This document shows positions 57,186 to 64,000 of a stretch of 64,000 nucleotides of DNA, one piece after another. The position numbers and the translations under genes were made by a program. The notes under the pieces were generated by a model, which ran no database searches, had not been told where the DNA came from, and saw only the letters and a list, made by a program, of their open reading frames with translations. The first letter of the stretch is position 1, and each line of letters opens with the position of its first letter. The DNA comes from Lytechinus pictus (Eukaryota > Echinodermata > Echinoidea > Temnopleuroida > Toxopneustidae), in contig NC_087254.1 in NCBI RefSeq assembly GCF_037042905.1, positions 9,347,103 to 9,411,102 on the forward strand, given 5' to 3'.

Positions 57186-58384
57186 AAAAAAAACAATTCC
57201 TTGTAGAGACAGTGCAAATGGGGGTAAAGGGCATTGTTCATAAGCCTGTCACCAATGACAAACTTTCAATAAGTATATGCCAGAAAAAAAATAAACAAAT
57301 AAAACAGAACAAAACAAAACACGAAGCGCGAAATGTTTTTTTCTTCATCTGATTTCTGTTATCTTTTTTATTTTCTTTATCCCTTCCTCCATTTTCAATT
57401 TTGTTCTCTTTCTCACCCCTCCCCCTTTTAACGCCACTGAATAGGGGGCTGCAACCTCTTCGGCTCCTTGGATTCCTCTTTTCCCCATCCTAATCTATTT
57501 GATGCAAAACAAGGCAAGGACGTTTGGGCTTCTAGATTCAAACTTTTTTTAAACCTAAACAATTAAACTGACCCCCCTCTGTCTCTCTTCTCCCCTTCAG
57601 CCCGTTTTCTTCCCCTTTTCGTTTTATTTCCCTTTCCCTTCCACTCCTTTTCTGTATCTTTTTCCCTTTTGGGCGGGGGATTCCTTTCGTTTGCGTCTTT
57701 TCCCTTTCCATTTTCTTTTTGCTCTTGAATTATTTTTTTTTCAGAAAAAATGATCAAATTAATAAATAGAATCAAATATTTTTGTTACAAAAGTGACATT
57801 TTAAATGATATATGACGTGTCAGTGCTGTTTGCATGGATCACTTGGCACAGGGAACAATTCCCAGCATAGACTCAACGTGCCTAGCTGTCACACAGACAA
57901 TTAACAAGATGGTTATATACAGACTGCAAGTAGCGAACATCACACCAACTACTTTTGAACATTAAGATAATTATTTCACTTACCTGGTTAGCACCAAACT
58001 AATGTTCAAAACCTCTCCATGAAGTTCTCACATTTTCTCTCACACGCAGTAATATCATGAAAACAAAATCTGTCGATATAAAGTTGTCTTAGGATCAGCC
58101 ATCTTTAAATCCATGCGGTCGCTTAGTCTCAGCAGTCACGTCTTTGCTATTGTACTTTTATTCACGGCTGCATTCCTTTTGGCAAAATACATTCACTCCC
58201 GATCGTCTGCCCAACCGCTATTCAAATTCAAATTTCCCGCCATTATGCGCTCCTCCTTTTCGCCCCAGTGACATACTACAATGGAACATTCGTGGATTAA
58301 TTGTGATTGCCTCTGTCATGTCGTTTCAATAAAATTCCAGGTTTCTTTTACGGCTCATAGCCAAAGAAATGAGAAAAGGGAAAA
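57186..58384. other. no gene; pyrimidine-rich tract at about 57400-57740
   Basis: The minus ORF over the tract (Lys/Glu/Arg-rich) is compositional. Nothing else is recognised. Confidence 0.4.
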
Positions 58385-59150
58385 TAATCCCTCTTAAAAA
58401 ATATCGTGAACTAACCCTTTGCCATTTTGATAAAAAATATTATTTTTGAAATTTCGTTATAAGTGCCCCGAACCCCAATTACCCCATACCTTGCCATTTT
58501 CTTTGAAAAGGTGACGAATTGGGGATTTTGATGCCGACACAGTTAGGCCCTACTAGGTGTATTAATAGAAAAAGAATATAAATGAACGAAATTTGTTACT
58601 AGTAAATCATGAACTAATCTATAGGCCTATATAACCTTTTTAAAGGTACGATTCTATGATATAAACCCCCATTAAATGAATAATGATCGACCTGAGATCG
58701 GTAGAACGAAGATATTCTAAAGAGAAAAAAGACATTATTTTATTTTATGTTGGATAAAATTAAAAAATAATCCCTTGCCATATTTTTTACAGTAAAGATT
58801 CCATGATAAAAAAATGCACAAAGTCACCCCTCAGTACAAAGTTACTCGGGGTAGTAATCTTTCTGGGATAAAGGGACATTAATAGTATATACAAAGTATA
58901 TAGAGGAACAAAATGTGTCATTTCTGATAAAAATCATGAACTAATTAGCCCTTTGCCATGTCTTTGCCATTGTCTTTAAAAACAAGGATTCCGGTAAAAA
59001 AAAAAAACACGACACAACCTCCGTAAACAATTAATATGGGTTATAATCGTTTTTCTGGGATAAGGAGCCAGTAAAAGAAAAAGAAAGAGAAAATAAAGTT
59101 TTAATGTTTTTGATTTAAATCATGAAGTACGTATCCCTTAATTACCCCGT
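58385..59150. repeat. degenerate satellite-like repeat, about 165-200-bp units
   Basis: Phrases ATCATGAACTAAT (58604, 58932, variants 58405 and 59112), CCCTTTGCCAT, AAGATTCCATGATAAAA and TTTTCTGGGATAA recur in the same order about four times. It lies just upstream of gene 2. Confidence 0.5.
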
Positions 59151-59289
59151 TTATTTACGTGTTTTTCAAAGTAGAAAGGCTGATAAAGCAGCCATATTTT
59201 CTACTTTAACTTTTTAACTCTACTACTACCTTTGCTAAAACTAACTTTACTTCGATATTGCCGAGCTTCACTTATTATGACGTGCGCAA

Positions 59290-59524
59290 TGACGTGCATT
59301 TTGCGCGTTTTAATAAGGCCTAATGATAGGCGCATGGCCTTGTGACGTCACAAAAATTCACCTGTTCCTAGCTAGATCTAGAGCGCTGCCGCATCAACAA
59401 AAAGATATTCAAAGCTAATTAGCCAAGAATATGGAAAACCCATCTAATATGATGCGTGCGAAGTATTAGAAATGTAAACGTCTCAAGGCCTTTGAAATCG
59501 GGGGCAACATTTCGGCCTGTTTAA
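59290..59524 (+). promoter_or_regulatory. putative promoter region with CRE
   Basis: A perfect TGACGTCA lies at 59343-59350, about 175 bp before the start codon. It sits in a locally CpG-richer stretch (TGACGTGCGCAATGACGTGC, GCGCG). No TATA box is evident. The transcription start is not known. Confidence 0.4.
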
Positions 59525-59870
59525 ATGGCATATTTAGTCGAAAAATCGTTGCAACAAACGCAAACTATTCCAAACGACCGAGAAAGGCGTTTGATAACTG
59601 GATTACAAAGCGCGGCTTCGGCGGTCCGCTCCGCTGCCGAGGCTGACAAAATATTGTTCAAGAAAGCGCGCGTTTTCATGAAGTGTCGCCCCCAAATCAA
59701 GCAAGTAATTTTTAACATCAGTCACCAACTTTACCAGTCGGGAAATTTAGAGGAAGACGTTCAACAGCTGAAGTGTGATCATTATGAGGGGGCTGTTCCG
59801 CCCGCTTCGTTGATTTGGGGAGAAAGGTTTGATCAGGATGTTCTGCAGTCGAGCAAGTCACTCAATGAAG
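59525..59870 (+). CDS. unknown 660-residue protein, exon 1
   Basis: ATG at 59525 (TTTAAATGG) opens a 346-nt exon ending GAAG|GTAATT in phase 1. It encodes residues 1-115: MAYLVEKSLQQTQTIPNDRE, a helical part to about residue 75 with several Ala and Lys/Arg, then HYEGAVPPASLIWGERFDQD. No known domain is recognised. It joins exon 2 in frame (codon 116, Asp). The upstream sequence is CpG-richer with a CRE, supporting this as the first coding exon. Confidence 0.8.
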
Positions 59871-60829
59871 GTAATTTGGATCAATTATGACCGAAGAATA
59901 ATTAAAATCGGTTTATAATCGAATTGAATTTGGAACTGGAACAGCCATGTAGGCTTCTTTAAACGTGACCTAGAGCTAAATCAAACGAATAAAGTTTGAG
60001 ATGATTATAAAGCGTTCTCATTGTCGTTGTGGTTGTTGTATAAAGAAATCATATGAACAGAAGAAAAAATCCAAAGAGGGGCGACAGAGAGTTCATTCCA
60101 ATAACCATCAACAAGCACATAAATCATTAAAGAAGAGAAAAAAGAACCAGGGGAAAATATTTTAAAGAAAAGATAGGGTAGATCAAGCAAATCGACTAAA
60201 GGAACTTCCATCAAAATCGGTTACGAAAGTTGGAAAAGTCCTCAGTCAATTAATTTTAAAGAATCATCATTATCTCTTATTTGTGTCGAATACATTTCCC
60301 ATATTAAACATTGAGCTCAGAGTTTCATCAACATTTTTGTCCGACAAGATATCAGATCTTAAATTTAATTGCTGGTACGGCTAGTACCCCATCAATAACC
60401 AACTACACGTACGTATACGTATCAACTGAATTAAATCCTGTTAAGTTACTAAATAAATTGGCGATTAAAAACATGACGCATTAATTTGGATAATTCTATA
60501 TTGGTCCTATATTGGTATTGTAGTATCGGGCAAGCTTATAAGATTTCTGAGAACAGAATGTGAGTCAAAGAAGTGCAAACGAAGCCTTTGTAAAATAAGT
60601 TTCTGACGATGTGCACGTGCTGGGGTAGGCCTTGGTTCCTGACATAAAAAAAGAAAGAGCGTCTATAAATTTTTCATTGTGTAAAACTGCATAAAACCAA
60701 CGTTACGTACTTAGCAATTAGCCTACAATTCATTTTTAAAAGGTGGAAATACGTGGAATGTCCAGTTCATAAAATGTCTTGCAATAGATAAGAAAATCAA
60801 ATTATTCACTTGTTCTTTTCTCTCTTTAC

Positions 60830-61110
60830 CTAACTTTTGGATATTTCATTATTTAGATATTTGGACATTTCTTAATTCAGATAAAGTTTGGCCATTAGAT
60901 AACTTTGGACATATTACAACTTTTTGGACATTTCTTTTTTTAGATAACTTTTGGATTTTCGTTCATTCTGTGGCATGGCAGAAGCATGTGAAATATTTAA
61001 TACATATAATATCTTTAAATAGAATTTAGTTTGAAAATCTTTTATTTCTTTCTTTAGATTACTTTTGGACTTACATTAATTCTGTGGGGTGGCGGAAGGA
61101 TGATGAGGAA
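60830..61110 (+). repeat. partial tandem copies of the acceptor and start of exon 2
   Basis: Copies of the exon 2 start (AG, then ATAACTTTTGGACATTCGTT, CATTCCGTGGCGTGGCAGAAG) occur with their pyrimidine tract at 60931-60984 and 61042-61099. Shorter echoes (TTTAGATATTTGGACATTTC, TTAGATAACTTTGGACAT) begin near 60850. Each loses similarity after about 45 bp, and in-frame stops follow. They are decoy acceptors in the intron. Confidence 0.7.
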
Positions 61111-61189
61111 CAGATGAAATAGTGATTACATAAAATGTCTTCAAATATAATTTATTTAAGCAATCGTTCACATTACTTTCTTTCTTCAG

Positions 61190-61383
61190 ATAACTTTTGG
61201 ACATTCGTTCATTCCGTGGCGTGGCAGAAGTTCAGCTCCATTCGCGTGACACAGGGAGCTCTCCTCGACAGTCTCCTGTACTCATACTACTCTCTGGTTC
61301 AAGATGGGAAACTCTATTCTTTCACGACCGAAGTCTTTCAAAAGAATGACCCAACGGTACATCAGAGAATGGCCGACAAGAAG
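61190..61383 (+). CDS. unknown 660-residue protein, exon 2
   Basis: Acceptor CTTTCTTTCTTCAG, 194 nt, donor AAG|GTACTG; phase 1 in, phase 0 out. It encodes DNFWTFVHSVAWQKFSSIRV, TQGALLDSLLYSYYSLVQDG, KLYSFTTEVFQKNDP and QRMADKK, residues 116-180. The Trp/Phe/Tyr-rich compact pattern suggests a folded domain spanning exons 1-3. Not recognised. Confidence 0.85.
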
Positions 61384-61951
61384 GTACTGGCCTATTCTGT
61401 CTGGAATCTCATCCACCCCCCCCCCATTTTTTTTCAGATGAATAGTTCACTCTTAGCCCAAGTGGCGAATACAGGATGTATTAGAAACTGGGGGTCCAGA
61501 AAAAGGGCAGATTCTGACAAGCAAACATAAATAAAAGTTATAACTCCGATTACCCCCCACACAAAATAACTTTTCTTCTCTCCCCCAATAATTAAATGAA
61601 CACTTGTTATAAAAAAATTACCAAAAAACAAATGGAATAAAACAAATACCAAAAAGAGATATACTTAACTATATATAAAGAAACATCTTGTACTGAATAA
61701 ATAATGTTCTCTCTTACAGAATTGTTCTATTCTCCAAAGTCGGAATAACCTTTACCCATAAATTACATTACTATTAGTTTACTGTAGAGGACTAATCATA
61801 AAAAGTTTACATGCTCTAATTTCCATGGATGCCTTTTTTTTCTGCCTAAATATGCTCAGAACTATTATCATCTAGGTATAAAGAAGCTCATCCCAAGTCT
61901 GACAAACGCAATAGGTGAAATTGTATTCCTTCTGCTTCATTATCTTTTCAG

Positions 61952-63394
61952 AATGACGGTGCACCAATGAAGATAACTTTTACCTACTACGCTCCAAGTT
62001 TTCAGGCTCTAAGTGAGATTATATATGATCATCAGGGTTCAAGGGTCAGTCTAGAAACCTTGGCTCAGCAGAATGAAAGTCCAGAGAAACAGCCACCTGC
62101 TTCTCCCAATGGCTCTCTTGATTTTCCATGGTCAGCGGAGCCCAAAGAGAGCAATGCCAGTATAATTCATGCAACACCGATCAACCCTCCAAACTCTCCC
62201 ACACCATCACGTTCACCAACGGAGATGATGCTCAAGAAGCGAAAGGACGAATCGTTGCTCGGTGGTCATCGGAATGCTATCGTCAAGTACCCATCAAGCT
62301 ACTACAGTCTGCCTCTGCTGCTGCGCATCCGGTTCACGTTGGGATTGAAGCAGAAAGGCGATGATGGGATGGCCATCGAGGGCAAGCACTTGCAATGCCA
62401 TCAGGAGGACAATGGACAGTATTCACCTTGTAGCCATGTGTATTTCACAAGGGAATCCAACAGGACTCAAGGTTACAAATCATCGCTGCAAGCAGTACGT
62501 GCCTCTTACTGTCCGCAGTCGCAGTCAGCCCGTCTTCCGTCACTAACGCCATCACCGACAAGGAACGATGCGGAGAAGAGCACACTGGAGACACGTAGAA
62601 AGAGCTCCTCCCCATTGCATAGTTGCCTGGCTACTCCCAATCATCAGCTGAAGGAAAAAGAGAGAAATAGCCCGGATCAAGAAAGTCCTACCTCAATGCG
62701 ACCTGACTCCAAACGGACATTAACGTTTTCACCAAACCTGGAATACATCAACGTTGTACGACGCGTCACACCCGAACCCATCAGCCCCACCAAACCAAAA
62801 GAAAATGCCACTTTCAACACTGGTAAGCTCTACATCAACTGGAGTCTGGACAAGATGAGAAGAGAGCGGCGACTCGGAAAGTACCGTAAGAAGACTGGAC
62901 CTTCTCAGAAAGCTCTATTCATGAGACTCCAGAAGCAGGAGATGGATAAAGATTACGTCCTTGGAAAGTTCTTTGCCGACCATCCACTGAAAGTGACAAG
63001 AGCAGATGGCGAAGGTAACGATAACTGTCCACTTCATGTGGAGCAGGAAGACATCCAAAGTGAGAAGTGTCTGAGACACAGGTCGCAGGAACCAAGACCT
63101 CTCACCATCATCACCAACCACAGTAAGATCAGAAAATTGCGGTTCAGTTCCGTCGGATCGGAGAAGCGAGCCGGTGTTCCCTCAGCCATCCCGCGACCAT
63201 CGGGTTATGCTGACACTGTCAAAGAGTTCAGGAATGGATGCAACAGGAGTACCAAGCAGTTCATCATCAGGAAGGAGCAGGTCACCACGTCCGAGCCATT
63301 TGTCACTGTGACCAGCTTGACCATCAATAAAATACCACGGGAAGGTTTCGAGACGTGGCAGTACGCGACAGCAGATGCCATGCTGGATAAGTGA
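61952..63394 (+). CDS. unknown 660-residue protein, exon 3 (C-terminal)
   Basis: After CATTATCTTTTCAG the frame is open for 480 codons to TGA at 63392. It starts NDGAPMKITFTYYAPSFQAL and completes the folded-looking N-terminal part by about residue 215. Residues about 215-260 are Pro/Ser-rich and probably disordered, with many Ser-Pro pairs. A basic, helical segment at about 471-520 (GKLYINWSLDKMRRERRLGK, then KKTGPSQKALFMRLQK) looks conserved-like. The tail contains further basic stretches (SKIRKLRFSSVGSEKRAG). No membrane segment or signal peptide is seen. A nuclear or phospho-regulated role is only a guess from composition. Confidence 0.9.
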   Translation, partial: NDGAPMKITFTYYAPSFQALSEIIYDHQGSRVSLETLAQQNESPEKQPPASPNGSLDFPWSAEPKESNASIIHATPINPPNSPTPSRSPTEMMLKKRKDESLLGGHRNAIVKYPSSYYSLPLLLRIRFTLGLKQKGDDGMAIEGKHLQCHQEDNGQYSPCSHVYFTRESNRTQGYKSSLQAVRASYCPQSQSARLPSLTPSPTRNDAEKSTLETRRKSSSPLHSCLATPNHQLKEKERNSPDQESPTSMRPDSKRTLTFSPNLEYINVVRRVTPEPISPTKPKENATFNTGKLYINWSLDKMRRERRLGKYRKKTGPSQKALFMRLQKQEMDKDYVLGKFFADHPLKVTRADGEGNDNCPLHVEQEDIQSEKCLRHRSQEPRPLTIITNHSKIRKLRFSSVGSEKRAGVPSAIPRPSGYADTVKEFRNGCNRSTKQFIIRKEQVTTSEPFVTVTSLTINKIPREGFETWQYATADAMLDK

Positions 63395-64000
63395 TGAGGG
63401 AGCTTCATAACTGAAAGGGATGACTTCTTTAAATCTCCACTTTACAATCAAAGTTTTCTTATACACTTTGGAGAAAAAAAATCAAATATCAGAGGTTCCA
63501 AAGCTGTTCTAGGCTATTTATCCCCTCCCTGTAAGACCTACATGTACTTTGTAACAATATACTTCAGGAAATCAATGAGATAACATAATAATTCATCATC
63601 AAAATTCTGATTACAATTATCTAATTATATGATTTCAATTATAGAATGTGTAAGGCTAATTTTGAGTCGCAAAGTGAATATGAAATAAGTTTCTACAAAA
63701 TTATGACAGATGTGAAAGTGGAGTTTTAATTATATTTTTTTTGCAATTCGGAAGTTTCCACCAATGAATATTTATTAGTTAGATTTGTTTTCAAAGTGCA
63801 AGCCTATTTAAGGTATATGATGATGTCCAAGCACAAAAGAGTGCTAATTATGCAAAAAAAAAAAAAAAAATCAGTTCAACTTCGTGATAGGCTGCAGAGC
63901 CCTTTGAAGATTACAGCAGATGATGATGAAATACACTTAAGAACTATATATTGTTGTTATCTTCATATCATTTGATGTTCTGAAGATAAAATTTTACATA
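63395..64000 (+). other. 3' untranslated/flanking region of the 660-residue gene
   Basis: AT-rich sequence after the stop with a poly-A tract near 63854. No canonical AATAAA signal was noticed before the window ends, so the polyadenylation site is unplaced. Confidence 0.4.

Noticed and set aside
62128-63466. Alternative-frame ORFs inside exon 3 of the 660-residue gene
   Set aside because: They are shadows of the 480-codon open frame, which alone continues exons 1 and 2 in phase.

Overview
This window looks like AT-rich, intron-containing, transposon-dense animal DNA, most likely from a marine invertebrate deuterostome such as an echinoderm. The gene evidence is spliced exons with GT/AG borders. 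The organism call is an inference from the style of several repeats (the GTCTCACCTGCA element, a tRNA-derived SINE with a TTA-repeat tail, many short inverted-repeat elements). No ribosomal or mitochondrial marker is present to settle it.

Genes. (1) Four plus-strand exons at 2631-7116 encode part of a tyrosine-recombinase-fold protein; its 3' end, with the expected catalytic Tyr, is not seen. (2) A three-exon plus-strand gene at 59525-63394 splices in frame into a 660-residue protein that I do not recognise. It is the best supported gene in the window. (3) A first exon of a tetraspan membrane protein (claudin/CACNG/clarin-like) is likely on the minus strand at 48874-49078. (4) Five copies of one exon resembling the kinetochore coiled-coil protein NUF2 lie at about 16.6, 22.4, 23.1, 26.8 and 27.3 kb, followed by decayed coiled-coil exons up to 29.1 kb.

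Layout. 1-9.8 kb: gene 1 with repeats in its introns. 9.8-27.5 kb: a composite, repeatedly duplicated block. Its unit is a Merlin (ISXO2-like) transposase relic, a solo-LTR-like insert, a 67/148-bp tandem repeat, an AT-rich LINE-tail-like segment, an unidentified Trp-rich ORF and a NUF2-like exon. Copy A (about 11.7-16.9 kb) also carries a hAT element with a BED-finger ORF that copy B (about 23.6-27.1 kb) lacks. A broken LINE reverse transcriptase gene sits between them at 18.1-20.4 kb. 28-44 kb: no convincing gene, many short inverted-repeat elements. 44-54 kb: nested TTAA-flanked elements, a SINE, a roughly 115-bp repeat with a GAGCGCGAAGCGCGAG core, and two fold-back structures. 55-57 kb: a second large copy of the repeat seen at 3.9 kb. 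57.5-64 kb: a degenerate satellite, then gene 2.

The most unusual points are the reiterated NUF2-like exon, the recombinase-fold gene with a changed box II, fold-back elements dated by sister empty sites, partial tandem copies of a coding-exon start inside gene 2, and a dispersed repeat whose monomers each carry a DR1 nuclear-receptor site.
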